A DNA stretch of 64,000 nucleotides from Microlunatus panaciterrae. GTDB lineage: Bacteria > Actinomycetota > Actinomycetes > Propionibacteriales > Propionibacteriaceae. This document shows positions 9,520 through 16,492 of this stretch, in pieces. The translations under genes were made by a program, and so were the position numbers. The DNA lies in the NCBI RefSeq assembly GCF_016907535.1, contig NZ_JAFBCF010000001.1:2728001-2792000 (forward strand), read 5' to 3'. The notes under the pieces were generated by a model that did no database searches, was not told where the DNA came from, and saw only the letters and a program-made list of their open reading frames with translations. How positions within the stretch are numbered: position 1 is the stretch's first letter; every line of letters begins with the position of its first letter.

Positions 9520-10131
9520 TCAGTCCAGGGCGAATGACCCGGTGACGATCTCGCCGGCCGGCTGATAGGTCCCGATCATCACTCCGGTGGTGGAGACCAC
9601 GCTGTCGACGAGCTTCAGTGCGGCGGGGATGGTGCCGTCGGAGAACAGGCGCTTGCCCGACCCGATGACGACCGGGAAGACCCACAGCCGATACTGGTCG
9701 ACCAGGTGGTGACGCAGCAGGGTCTGGATCAGGTGGCCGCTGCCGTGCACCTGCAGCTCCGGTCCGTCCTCCTGCTTGAGCTTGGCGATGCCCTCCGCCG
9801 CATCTCCCTCGATCAGCACCGAGTTGCTCCACTCCAGGGTGGGACGACTCCGGGACGCGACGTACTTGATGGCGTCGTTCAAGGGCTTCGCGCCCTCTTC
9901 CTCGGTGGCCCGCGGCCAGTGGGCGGCGAAGATGTCGTAGGTCCGGCGACCGAGCACCAGGGAGAACGGCGTGCTCATCGCCCTGCCCATCACCTCACCC
10001 ATCAGCTCGTCCCAGTAGTTCACCGACCACCCGCCGTAGGCGAAGCCGGCGTCGTCGTCCTCTCCCGGCCCTCCGGGGGCCTGCATGACCCCGTCGAGGG
10101 TGAGGAAGGTGCTGACGACCAGTTTTCTCAT
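9520..10131 (-). CDS. Dihydrofolate reductase family protein (RibD C-terminal fold)
   Basis: 203 residues from the ATG at 10131, preceded by AAAGGACAGGAACA. Longer in-frame sequence upstream overlaps the Nudix gene and is not protein-like. The N-terminus MRKLVVSTFLTLDGVMQAPGG, the LGRRTYDIFA segment and LQVHGSGHLIQTLL match YyaP/YwjB-type RibD_C proteins, which bind NADPH. The substrate is unknown; annotation as true DHFR would be wrong. It converges on the GNAT-like gene 33 bp away. Confidence 0.85.
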   Translation of the reverse strand: MRKLVVSTFLTLDGVMQAPGGPGEDDDAGFAYGGWSVNYWDELMGEVMGRAMSTPFSLVLGRRTYDIFAAHWPRATEEEGAKPLNDAIKYVASRSRPTLEWSNSVLIEGDAAEGIAKLKQEDGPELQVHGSGHLIQTLLRHHLVDQYRLWVFPVVIGSGKRLFSDGTIPAALKLVDSVVSTTGVMIGTYQPAGEIVTGSFALD

Positions 10132-10207
10132 TGTTCCTGTCCTTTCGATCGGATCCGAGGCCTGCACTGGGCCCGCCGCACCATCAGACCGCCGGGCCGG
10201 GCAGAAC

Positions 10208-10729
10208 TCATCGGCCCGCGGACAAGCCGGTCGGCTCCCACTCACTGCGCCGGGTGCGCGCCCAGGCGTACGCGTCGGCGAGGGCACGGTGGATCCATGG
10301 CTGCAGCGGAAGGCCGTCGAGCTGCTCGGGGGCGAACCAGCCGAGATCGAGAATGCCCTCGCCCGTCTCGAGGACGACGTCATGGTCGTCGAGTCGATCA
10401 TGGGCGAGGCTGAGCCCGAACATGGTGCTGACGAAGGCGACCTGGTCCCCGTTGGAGTAGGTGACCCGGCAGTCCTGGCCACCGTAGACGCCGACGATGC
10501 CGAGCAGCTCGGCGTCCAGGTTGGTCTCCTCCTTGATCTCGCGGACCACAGCCTGTTGCGGAGACTCGTCGGGTTCGATGAGTCCACCGATGGTGGACCA
10601 GAGATCGTCGTGCTTGGCCAGCAGCAGATCCCCACGCTCGTTGACGATGGCCGCCGAGACGGACGGCAGCAGCAGCAGATCGTGGCCGAGCTTGGCCCGG
10701 ACGTCGGCGATGTAGGGCGACAACGGCAT
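10208..10729 (-). CDS. Nudix hydrolase
   Basis: 173 residues. The Nudix box GGLIEPDESPQQAVVREIKEETNL fits GX5EX7REUXEEXGU except that the penultimate glycine is asparagine. The catalytic REIKEE core, which binds magnesium, is intact. Nudix enzymes cleave nucleoside diphosphates linked to a moiety X; the substrate cannot be read from sequence. A TAACCT box six bases before the ATG implies a leaderless transcript beginning at position 10729. Confidence 0.88.
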   Translation of the reverse strand: MPLSPYIADVRAKLGHDLLLLPSVSAAIVNERGDLLLAKHDDLWSTIGGLIEPDESPQQAVVREIKEETNLDAELLGIVGVYGGQDCRVTYSNGDQVAFVSTMFGLSLAHDRLDDHDVVLETGEGILDLGWFAPEQLDGLPLQPWIHRALADAYAWARTRRSEWEPTGLSAGR

Positions 10730-10735
10730 GGCTCG

Positions 10736-10741
10736 AGGTTA
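10736..10741 (-). promoter_or_regulatory. -10 box (TAACCT) for leaderless Nudix gene
   Basis: On the minus strand TAACCT is followed by exactly six bases (CGAGCC) and the ATG. This places the -7 thymine so that transcription starts on the A of the start codon. No Shine-Dalgarno sequence is present. Confidence 0.55.
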
Positions 10742-10808
10742 CTCGTCGCTCCTTCGACCGGCTTCCTCGACAGGCTCAGGACGCGTCAGGCCGCCGATCC
10801 ATCGAAAC

Positions 10809-10985
10809 CTCGACAGAACGCGACTTCTGCAGGTCCGAAGGCGCCGATTTGGGTGGAAAACTCGACAGAACGCGACTTCTGCAGGTCCGAAGGCGCCGAT
10901 TTGGGTGGAAAACTCGACAGAACGCGACTTCTGCAGCCTGAAAAGTGGCGGATCTCCGGCAGAACTCGACAGAACGCGACTTCTT
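10809..10985. repeat. 52-bp tandem repeat, four heads
   Basis: The 20-base head CTCGACAGAACGCGACTTCT recurs at 10809, 10861, 10913 and 10965, exactly 52 bp apart. The bodies of units 1 and 2 are identical (GCAGGTCCGAAGGCGCC...). Unit 3 has a different body of the same length, and unit 4 is truncated after the head. A related unit with the same 16-base head lies at 50057. No open frame with protein character crosses the array. Confidence 0.85.
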
Positions 10986-11059
10986 GACGTACGTCGTCGG
11001 CGATGCACCCGGTTCTGTGCCAACCTCCCGAGACCACTGGCGTTTACCGCCAACAGACG

Positions 11060-11145
11060 CCTCAGGCTCCTTCGACCCGCTCGGACAGGGTCAGGGAGCG
11101 CCCTTCGACGAGCTCAGCACAGCCTCAGGGCAACCCTTCGACAGG
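11060..11145. repeat. Degenerate TTCGAC/CTCAG palindromic repeat copies
   Basis: Several degenerate copies of the CTTCGAC-A/G-GCTCAG motif follow one another (CCTTCGACCCGCTCGGACAGGGTCAGGG, CCTTCGACGAGCTCAG, CCTTCGACAGG). One more copy lies at about 10749-10785. The same family is better preserved at 16264-16420 and 35081-35320. The last copy abuts the -10 box of the DUF1707 gene. Confidence 0.6.
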
Positions 11146-11151
11146 TACGCT
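11146..11151 (+). promoter_or_regulatory. -10 box (TACGCT) for leaderless DUF1707 gene
   Basis: TACGCT is followed by six bases (GGGGAG) and then GTG at 11158. The spacing predicts that transcription starts on the G of the start codon. GGGGAG is too close to the GTG to serve as a normal ribosome binding site. Confidence 0.55.
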
Positions 11152-11157
11152 GGGGAG

Positions 11158-11523
11158 GTGAGCAACCTACCCATCTCCTCGCCGTACCGGAGTACGCCAA
11201 GTGCGCCGGTGAGCGACGCGGAGCGCAACCAGTTGGGCTCACGGCTGAACACGGCGTTCACCGACGGCAAGCTGGAGGCCGACGACTACAAGTCGCGCCT
11301 CGACATCCTGTACGCGGCCAGGACGCTGGGTGAGCTGGTCCCGGTGGTGGAGGGGCTGCCGCCGCTGCAGACGTACACCGACCCGGCGATCGTCGCGTCG
11401 AATGGTGGCCAGCCCGGGGAGCTGACCGAAGCCCGCAGCGGCCACGGTCTGACCTTGGTGGCGGTCGGGGTGATCGCGGGCGTCGTCCTGCTGATCGCCA
11501 TCCTGCTGCTCATCCTGCTCTGA
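11158..11523 (+). CDS. DUF1707 (SHOCT-like) small membrane protein
   Basis: 121 residues from the GTG at 11158; the longer in-frame stretch upstream runs through repeats and is not coding. Residues about 19-70 (VSDAERNQLGSRLNTAFTDGKLEADDYKSRLDILYAARTLGELVPV) match the DUF1707 pattern common in actinobacterial membrane proteins. A proline-rich linker follows, then one transmembrane helix of almost only L, I, V and A at the C-terminus. Function unknown; probably a tail-anchored cytoplasmic-domain protein. Confidence 0.8.
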   Translation: MSNLPISSPYRSTPSAPVSDAERNQLGSRLNTAFTDGKLEADDYKSRLDILYAARTLGELVPVVEGLPPLQTYTDPAIVASNGGQPGELTEARSGHGLTLVAVGVIAGVVLLIAILLLILL

Positions 11524-11564
11524 CGATCTTCGACAAGCCCAGCGTGCGTCAACGTCACCGTCGC

Positions 11565-11570
11565 TACACT
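11565..11570 (+). promoter_or_regulatory. -10 box (TACACT) for leaderless leader peptide
   Basis: TACACT is followed by CATCGC and a GTG at 11577, the same 6-base spacing seen at other leaderless starts in the window. It drives the short frame at 11577-11615 and the metallopeptidase behind it. Confidence 0.5.
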
Positions 11571-11576
11571 CATCGC

Positions 11577-11615
11577 GTGCCACAGCCAGCCGTCGGACGT
11601 CAGGTCGCTGACTGA
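11577..11615 (+). CDS. Putative leaderless 12-residue leader peptide
   Basis: GTG at 11577 opens a 12-codon frame (VPQPAVGRQVAD) ending in TGA at 11613-11615, which overlaps the ATG of the metallopeptidase (TGATG). The metallopeptidase has no Shine-Dalgarno sequence of its own, so ribosomes that load on the leaderless 5' end could terminate and restart there. This is inferred from geometry alone. The peptide has no recognisable function. Confidence 0.4.
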   Translation: MPQPAVGRQVAD

Positions 11616-12772
11616 TGTCGCAGCAGCACCCGCAGTGGGCCCGGCCCCAGTGGCCGGAGCAGAGTCGGCGCCGACGCCGGGTCCTGCCAGCCGTTCTGAT
11701 CGCACTGTGGGCGGCCGTCGTTTTCGTCCTCTCCTTCGGCGCAGTGCTGATCTTCCAGCAGTACAACAGCACCCAGCTCGGCCAGCCTCAGGTGACGAGC
11801 CCCCCGTTGCCGCCCTCGAGCAGTCCCGCCGGACCGACCGATGAGCCGCGGGTGCCCACCCTGGCGCCGCCCCCGCCCACGTCGAGACCGACCCCCAGCC
11901 AGCCGCCGACCAGCAGTGCGACGAGCGCGGCGCCGACCGCCGCGAAGTCGACGAAACCTGCCACCACCACCAGGCCGCCCACCGCCAAGCCCAACAAACC
12001 CACCAAGCCCAGCAAGCCCGCCACCACGGCCGGCCCGGCGAAGCCACCCACGACCAAGCAGCCCACGGCGCAGCCCAGCAAGAAGCCTGCCAAGCTTCCC
12101 AAGGGCGGCGACGAGCCGACGCTGATCAACAACAAGCTCTACCGGCAGCAGCTCAAGGCCTCGGCCTGCAGCCGGCAACCGGGCCCCGTTCCGACCACGA
12201 CGAAGGCCTACCGGAAGTACATCGACCAGGTACTCACCTGCCTGCAGGCCGCGTACGCCGGACCGCTCAGCCGGGCCGGCTACAAGCTGGACAAGCCGCC
12301 GTTGATGATCTACACGTCCTCGGTGGAGACCCCGTGCGGTCAGAGTCCGCCCGGCTACGCGGTGTTCTACTGCGGGGCGAACGAGACCATCTATGCCACC
12401 AAGGACGCGCTCGACAGCTATACGACGATGCGGTTGGGTCTCTTCTACGTCCTGTTCCACGAGTACGCGCACCATGTCCAGGAGCGGACCGGGATCCTGA
12501 ACGCCTCGTACCTGCGCGAGGAGGACTCCCTCGTCGTCAGCCGCCGCACGGAGCTGCAGGCGGAGTGCCTGATGGGCATGACGCTGAGGTCGGTCGGGTC
12601 GGTCGGCTACAACGGCACCGACCAGCGGGAGATGGTGGTCTGGCGCAACGCCGTGCCCGACGACATCCACGGGACGTCCAAGTCGCAGCTGTTCTGGATC
12701 GACAGGGGACTGAAGACAACGGACTTCGGCCGCTGCAGCACCTGGCTGGCGAGCACCAAACGAGTGCGTTGA
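11615..12772 (+). CDS. Membrane-anchored neutral zinc metallopeptidase (YpfJ-like)
   Basis: 385 residues. After a basic N-terminus there is one transmembrane helix (residues about 25-48), then a 100-residue low-complexity linker rich in P, T, K and S (residues 50-155) suited to spanning the wall, then the catalytic domain. HEYAH at 282-286 is the HExxH zinc motif, and ELQAE near residue 313 supplies the downstream glutamate typical of this family (PF04228). Four cysteines in the extracytoplasmic domain may form disulfides. Substrate unknown. Translation is probably coupled to the short upstream frame. Confidence 0.82.
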   Translation: MSQQHPQWARPQWPEQSRRRRRVLPAVLIALWAAVVFVLSFGAVLIFQQYNSTQLGQPQVTSPPLPPSSSPAGPTDEPRVPTLAPPPPTSRPTPSQPPTSSATSAAPTAAKSTKPATTTRPPTAKPNKPTKPSKPATTAGPAKPPTTKQPTAQPSKKPAKLPKGGDEPTLINNKLYRQQLKASACSRQPGPVPTTTKAYRKYIDQVLTCLQAAYAGPLSRAGYKLDKPPLMIYTSSVETPCGQSPPGYAVFYCGANETIYATKDALDSYTTMRLGLFYVLFHEYAHHVQERTGILNASYLREEDSLVVSRRTELQAECLMGMTLRSVGSVGYNGTDQREMVVWRNAVPDDIHGTSKSQLFWIDRGLKTTDFGRCSTWLASTKRVR

Positions 12773-12845
12773 ACGCCTCGGGGGCGGCCGGCCTCGGCGA
12801 CGCACAGGCGTAACCTGAATGTGTCGTAAGAGGTGGCCAACGAGG

Positions 12846-12875
12846 TTGGTTGCCGGTTCAACCGATCGCTAGAAT
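12846..12875 (+). promoter_or_regulatory. Promoter of leaderless diiron-protein gene
   Basis: TTGGTT at 12846-12851 and TAGAAT at 12870-12875 are separated by 18 bp. TAGAAT is followed by six bases and the ATG at 12882, so the transcript should be leaderless. An inverted pair GGTTG...CAACC overlaps the -35 region. Confidence 0.55.
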
Positions 12876-12881
12876 CTGCGC

Positions 12882-13754
12882 ATGCCCAGGCAAGTGATCA
12901 CCCCGCGCAAGATCGCTGATCATGTTCAGCGGCTGGGTGAGCTCTACCCCCCGATCGACCCCAGTACGGTCGACCGGACCATTCGGCGTCCTGAGCTGGT
13001 GAAGCGACGGTTCGGCCACGTCATCGACTACCTGGCTCGGGTCGAGCTTGAGGTCGACCGGAACGTGCTCGAGCTGCTGGTGCTGCTGCCCGATGTCGAC
13101 GACACCAACCGCACCTTCTTCGCCGACGTCTGGCAGCCACAGGAGCTCCAGCACGGAGTCGTGCTCGACCAGCTGCAGCAGGACCTCGGCCGGGCACCGG
13201 CCGAGCCGCACCTCGACGTGTCGGCGAAGATCAAGGTGCTCGGTGCGCTGGCTCACCTGAAGCCGATCCAAGACGTTGCCCGGCTGCTCTACTACCTCAC
13301 CGGCGCCAGTACGGAACGGCAGGCCGTGCTCGCCTACAACCAGATCAACAGGGGCCTGCGGGAGATGGGTGAGACGGCCATCTCGGAGACGATCATCACT
13401 CCGATCAAGCAGCAGGAGCCGGGGCACTTTGCCTTCTACCAGATGTCGGCCACCTCGATGATCCAGAACAACGTCCTCCGACCCTGGCAGATCTTCCTGG
13501 CGCGGCTGCTCCGGGAGAGGTCCTACGGGCTGGTTGGGACGAACGCCATGGACAAGTACAAGGCGGACATGGGAGGGGTCGTCGTCGACCTCGGGCTCGA
13601 CAACGACCTGGAGGGCTACGCCCGCGAGGTCGGTCGGGTGGAGTCGCGGCTGCTGTGGGCACACCAGCAGGGCCTCCAGTTCCCGCCGTACATTCTCAAG
13701 GCGCTGCGGGAGAGCGTCGAGAAGTTCTACCAGCGCCAGCTGCAGACGGCGTGA
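12882..13754 (+). CDS. Acyl-ACP desaturase-like diiron protein
   Basis: 290 residues, cytoplasmic, helical. Two ExxH motifs fit soluble stearoyl-ACP desaturase: QELQHG (E88, H91; family WTAEENRHG) and QQEPGHFAFY (E179, H182; family DEKRHETAY). With family spacing the remaining carboxylate ligands would be E55 or E57 and E145, so a complete E-ExxH-E-ExxH diiron set is possible. Proteins like this may desaturate or hydroxylate acyl chains; the true substrate is unknown, and database labels for relatives are inconsistent. The S4 gene follows after 3 bp. Confidence 0.65.
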   Translation: MPRQVITPRKIADHVQRLGELYPPIDPSTVDRTIRRPELVKRRFGHVIDYLARVELEVDRNVLELLVLLPDVDDTNRTFFADVWQPQELQHGVVLDQLQQDLGRAPAEPHLDVSAKIKVLGALAHLKPIQDVARLLYYLTGASTERQAVLAYNQINRGLREMGETAISETIITPIKQQEPGHFAFYQMSATSMIQNNVLRPWQIFLARLLRERSYGLVGTNAMDKYKADMGGVVVDLGLDNDLEGYAREVGRVESRLLWAHQQGLQFPPYILKALRESVEKFYQRQLQTA

Positions 13755-13757
13755 TCG

Positions 13758-13964
13758 ATGGTGGACGTGACGATCGAGGGTGACAGCATCAGGCTCGGTC
13801 AGCTGCTCAAGCTGGCGAACCTGGTCGACCAGGGCGCCGACGCCAAGGCTCTGCTGGCCAGGGGAGCGGTGCAGGTCAACGGCGTCGTGGAGACCCGGCG
13901 GGGGCGTCAGCTTGTTCGCGGTGACCGGATCAGGCTCGGGGCTGCCGAGGTCCGGGTCAGCTGA
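13758..13964 (+). CDS. Small S4-domain RNA-binding protein
   Basis: 68 residues that are essentially one S4 domain: IRLGQLLKLANLVDQGADAKALLARGAVQVNGVVETRRGRQL. It resembles YbcJ/YaaA-like proteins that bind structured RNA. Three bases separate it from the diiron gene, so both are on one transcript. Function is not established; its position before infA may be coincidence. Confidence 0.82.
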   Translation: MVDVTIEGDSIRLGQLLKLANLVDQGADAKALLARGAVQVNGVVETRRGRQLVRGDRIRLGAAEVRVS

Positions 13965-14008
13965 GGCGTGCTCGCGCGTGCGGCCCGGCCCAGGTCGCTG
14001 GGGACAAT

Positions 14009-14037
14009 TTGGGCCGCACGGGATTCTGGCGTAAAGT
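14009..14037 (+). promoter_or_regulatory. Candidate promoter of infA
   Basis: TTGGGC (14009-14014) and TAAAGT (14032-14037) are spaced 17 bp apart. This gives a transcript start near 14044 and a leader of about 54 nt before infA. It marks the restart of the conserved infA-rplQ cluster after the accessory block. Confidence 0.5.
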
Positions 14038-14097
14038 GTCCTGTCGGTCACCTATGCCGGGTGAGTCACTGTCTGAGCAACAACAGATTGAGAGTTT

Positions 14098-14319
14098 ATG
14101 GCGAAGAAAGAGGGCGCTCTAGAGCTGGAGGGCACCGTCGTTGAGGCACTTCCGAACGCGATGTTTCGCGTGGAGCTGGCCAACGGTCACAAGGTGCTGG
14201 CCACGATCAGTGGCAAGATGCGTCAGCACTACATCCGCATTCTTCCCGCGGACCGTGTTGTCGTCGAGCTCTCGGCCTACGATCTGACCCGCGGACGGAT
14301 CGTCTACCGGCACAAGTGA
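14098..14319 (+). CDS. infA: Translation initiation factor IF-1
   Basis: 73 residues, a single OB-fold. [27 protein letters not shown], then [43 protein letters not shown] is nearly invariant in Actinobacteria. IF-1 occupies the A site of the 30S subunit during initiation. It leads the infA-rpmJ-rpsM-rpsK-rpsD-rpoA-rplQ cluster. Confidence 0.98.
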   Translation: MAKKEGALELEGTVVEALPNAMFRVELANGHKVLATISGKMRQHYIRILPADRVVVELSAYDLTRGRIVYRHK

Positions 14320-14421
14320 CCACCGTCTGCACCACCGGACGGCTGCATCAATCCACCACACGTCGAGTGTGTCCTGCACGAGTGCGGGACAGGCCCGGCG
14401 CCGATTCCAGAAAGAAGCTCG

Positions 14422-14535
14422 ATGAAGGTTCAGCCGAGCGTCAAGAAGATCTGCGACAAGTGCAAGGTGATCCGCCGGCACGGTCGCGTGATGGTGATCT
14501 GCGACAACCCGCGCCACAAGCAGCGTCAGGGCTGA
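14422..14535 (+). CDS. rpmJ: 50S ribosomal protein L36, zinc type
   Basis: 37 residues, ATG at 14422. [27 protein letters not shown], then [10 protein letters not shown] is the C+ L36 form. C11, C14, C27 and the histidine at 32 or 33 bind zinc. AGAAAGAAGCTCG precedes the start. It lies between infA and rpsM as expected. The 220 bp after it, before rpsM, contain no gene. Confidence 0.97.
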
Positions 14536-14756
14536 CTTCCTGAGTCTGTCTGCCGTCGGGCCGTAGCACCACCCGTGACGTACGCGAGCCGTACGCGACT
14601 GGGACCAACTGAAAAAGCGTGACCGCAAGGCCGGAGCAATCCGGTCCCACCCTCGGAGCGAAGGCCGAGGCCCTGTTGGCGAACCCCATGGTCCGTCTAG
14701 GCGGCAGGGACGCGTCACGCCAGACACCTTCGTCAGATGAAAGGTAGAACCGCCTG
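14536..14756 (+). other. Leader region between rpmJ and rpsM, no gene seen
   Basis: This 221-bp gap is long for this cluster. It contains a direct repeat (GTACGCGAGCC then GTACGCGAC, about 14581-14600) and G+C-rich segments able to pair, such as AGGCCGGAGCAATCCGGTCC and CCTCGGAGCGAAGGCCGAGG. It could hold a promoter or a ribosomal-protein leader RNA, but I could not recognise a known family. Confidence 0.35.
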
Positions 14757-15131
14757 ATGGCACGCCTCATTGGTGTCGACCTCCCACGCGACAAGCGTCT
14801 CGAGGTCGCACTCACCTATATCTTCGGCGTGGGTCGTACCCGCGCACTGGAGACCCTGGAGGCCACTCAGATCAGTGGCGACCTCCGTGTCCACCAACTC
14901 ACCGACGAGCATCTCGTAGCTCTGCGTGACCACATCGAAGCCCACTACCAGGTCGAGGGTGACCTCCGCCGCGAGGTGGCTTCCGATATCCGGCGCAAGG
15001 TCGAGATCGGCTCCTACCAGGGCCGTCGTCACCGCAGTGGGCTGCCCGTCCGTGGCCAGCGCACTCGCACCAACGCCCGTGGACGCAAGGGACCGAAGCG
15101 TCCGGTCGCCGGCAAGAAGAAGGCGCGGTAG
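14757..15131 (+). CDS. rpsM: 30S ribosomal protein S13
   Basis: 124 residues. [26 protein letters not shown] and the C-terminal [25 protein letters not shown] are diagnostic of S13. It is a 30S head protein that contacts L5 and the P-site tRNA. The signature [16 protein letters not shown] is intact. Confidence 0.97.
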   Translation: MARLIGVDLPRDKRLEVALTYIFGVGRTRALETLEATQISGDLRVHQLTDEHLVALRDHIEAHYQVEGDLRREVASDIRRKVEIGSYQGRRHRSGLPVRGQRTRTNARGRKGPKRPVAGKKKAR

Positions 15132-15202
15132 TCCCTCCGGACTACCCGTCTCGACACTGAGCACCCACCTCCAGACTGAATCTCCAGGAGAAACCAAGAC
15201 TT

Positions 15203-15607
15203 ATGGCTACAGCAGGCCGCAACGCCGGCGCCAAGAAGGTGCGCCGCAAAGAGAAGAAGAACGTGGTCGCCGGCCACGCTCACATCAAGAGCACGTTCAA
15301 CAACACCGTGATCTCGATCACCGATCCCACCGGTGCCGTGATCGCCTGGGCCTCAGCCGGCACTGTCGGCTTCAAGGGCTCGCGTAAGTCCACTCCGTTC
15401 GCCGCCCAGATGGCAGCCGAGGCTGCCGGACGTCGCGCGATGGAGCACGGCATGAAGAGAGTCGACGTGTTCGTCAAGGGACCCGGCTCCGGCCGCGAGA
15501 CCGCCATCCGTTCGCTCGGTGCGATCGGCCTGGAGGTCGGCGCGATCTCGGACGTCACCCCCGTGCCACACAACGGCTGCCGCCAACCCAAGCGCCGCCG
15601 CGTCTAA
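15203..15607 (+). CDS. rpsK: 30S ribosomal protein S11
   Basis: 134 residues. [27 protein letters not shown] and the highly conserved tail [18 protein letters not shown] identify S11. It is part of the 30S platform next to the mRNA exit. TCTCCAGGAGAAACC supplies the ribosome binding site. Confidence 0.98.
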   Translation: MATAGRNAGAKKVRRKEKKNVVAGHAHIKSTFNNTVISITDPTGAVIAWASAGTVGFKGSRKSTPFAAQMAAEAAGRRAMEHGMKRVDVFVKGPGSGRETAIRSLGAIGLEVGAISDVTPVPHNGCRQPKRRRV

Positions 15608-15648
15608 TCCCGACTCGATCTCTGAATACCAAAAGGACTTAACGAACT

Positions 15649-16254
15649 ATGGCCCGCTATACCGGTCCCATGACCAAGAAGTCGCGTCGGCTGGGTGTTG
15701 ACCTGGTCGGTGGCGACAAGGCGTTCGAGCGCCGTCCCTACCCGCCCGGCGTGCACGGCCGCGGCCGCACGAAGGACTCGGAGTATTCGCTCCAGCTGCG
15801 CGAGAAGCAGAAGGCGCGGTTCGCCTACGGCGTCCTGGAGAAGCAGTTCCGTCGCTACTACGAAGAGGCCAACCGGCACTCCGGCAGGACCGGTGACCGG
15901 CTGCTCCAGATCCTGGAGTCCCGCCTCGACAACGTGGTCTACCGCGCAGGCTTCGCCAACACCCGTCGCCAGGCCCGCCAGCTCGTTGTGCACGGCCACT
16001 TCCTGGTCAACGGCGAGAAGGTCAACATCCCGTCCTACCGGGTCAGCGCCCACGACGTCATCGACGTCAAGGAGAAGTCGCTGAACCTGCACCCACTGGT
16101 GGTGGCTCGCGAGACCCACTCCGAGCGGGACGTGCCGGCCTGGATGGATGCCCTGCCCAACCGCATGCGAATCCTGATCCACCAGCTGCCGATCCGGCAG
16201 CAGATCGTCATCGACGTTCAGGAACAGCTGATCGTCGAGCTCTACTCCAAGTAG
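15649..16254 (+). CDS. rpsD: 30S ribosomal protein S4, cysteine-free form
   Basis: 201 residues. The N-terminal domain lacks the four zinc cysteines (MARYTGPMTKKSRRLGVDL), so this is the C- form. The S4 domain (ESRLDNVVYRAGFANTRRQARQLVVHGHFLVNG) is complete. S4 nucleates 30S assembly and in other bacteria can repress the alpha operon. A repeat array starts 10 bp after the stop and separates it from rpoA. Confidence 0.97.
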   Translation: MARYTGPMTKKSRRLGVDLVGGDKAFERRPYPPGVHGRGRTKDSEYSLQLREKQKARFAYGVLEKQFRRYYEEANRHSGRTGDRLLQILESRLDNVVYRAGFANTRRQARQLVVHGHFLVNGEKVNIPSYRVSAHDVIDVKEKSLNLHPLVVARETHSERDVPAWMDALPNRMRILIHQLPIRQQIVIDVQEQLIVELYSK

Positions 16255-16265
16255 CAGCACACCGC

Positions 16266-16420
16266 TCTTCGACAGGCTCAGAGCGCGTTCCGCGCCCTGA
16301 GCTCGTCGAAGGGCGGAAGCAGAACGCGCCCTGAGCTTGTCGAAGGGCGAAAGCAGAACGCGCCCTGAGCTTGTCGAAGGGCGAAAGCAGAACGCGCCCT
16401 GAGCTCGTCGAAGGGCGGAC
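16266..16420. repeat. 34-bp tandem palindromic repeat between rpsD and rpoA
   Basis: Two full 34-bp direct units (16321-16354 and 16355-16388, identical: AGAACGCGCCCTGAGCTTGT...) are preceded by a partial unit at 16290-16320 and followed by a near-full one at 16389-16420. An inverted copy (CTTCGACAGGCTCAGAGCGCG, 16267-16287) faces the first unit across a 3-base gap. Together they can form a hairpin with 21-bp arms and three mismatches. Each unit also contains the small dyad CGCCCT/AGGGCG. The array lies inside an essential operon. Confidence 0.85.
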
Positions 16421-16492
16421 CGTCGGCGTCGGATACGTCGATGGTTTCCGTGTCGTCAAATAGTGGTCGTCACGGGGAAGGAAGAAGAAGAG

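Noticed and set aside
10809-10985. CRISPR array
   Set aside because: Repeat spacing is regular, but two of the bodies are identical, there are only four heads, and no cas gene is in the window.
6679-13964. Genomic island or prophage between map and infA
   Set aside because: No integrase, phage gene, tRNA or insertion sequence is present, and codon use looks like the core genes. I treat it as an ordinary accessory insertion.
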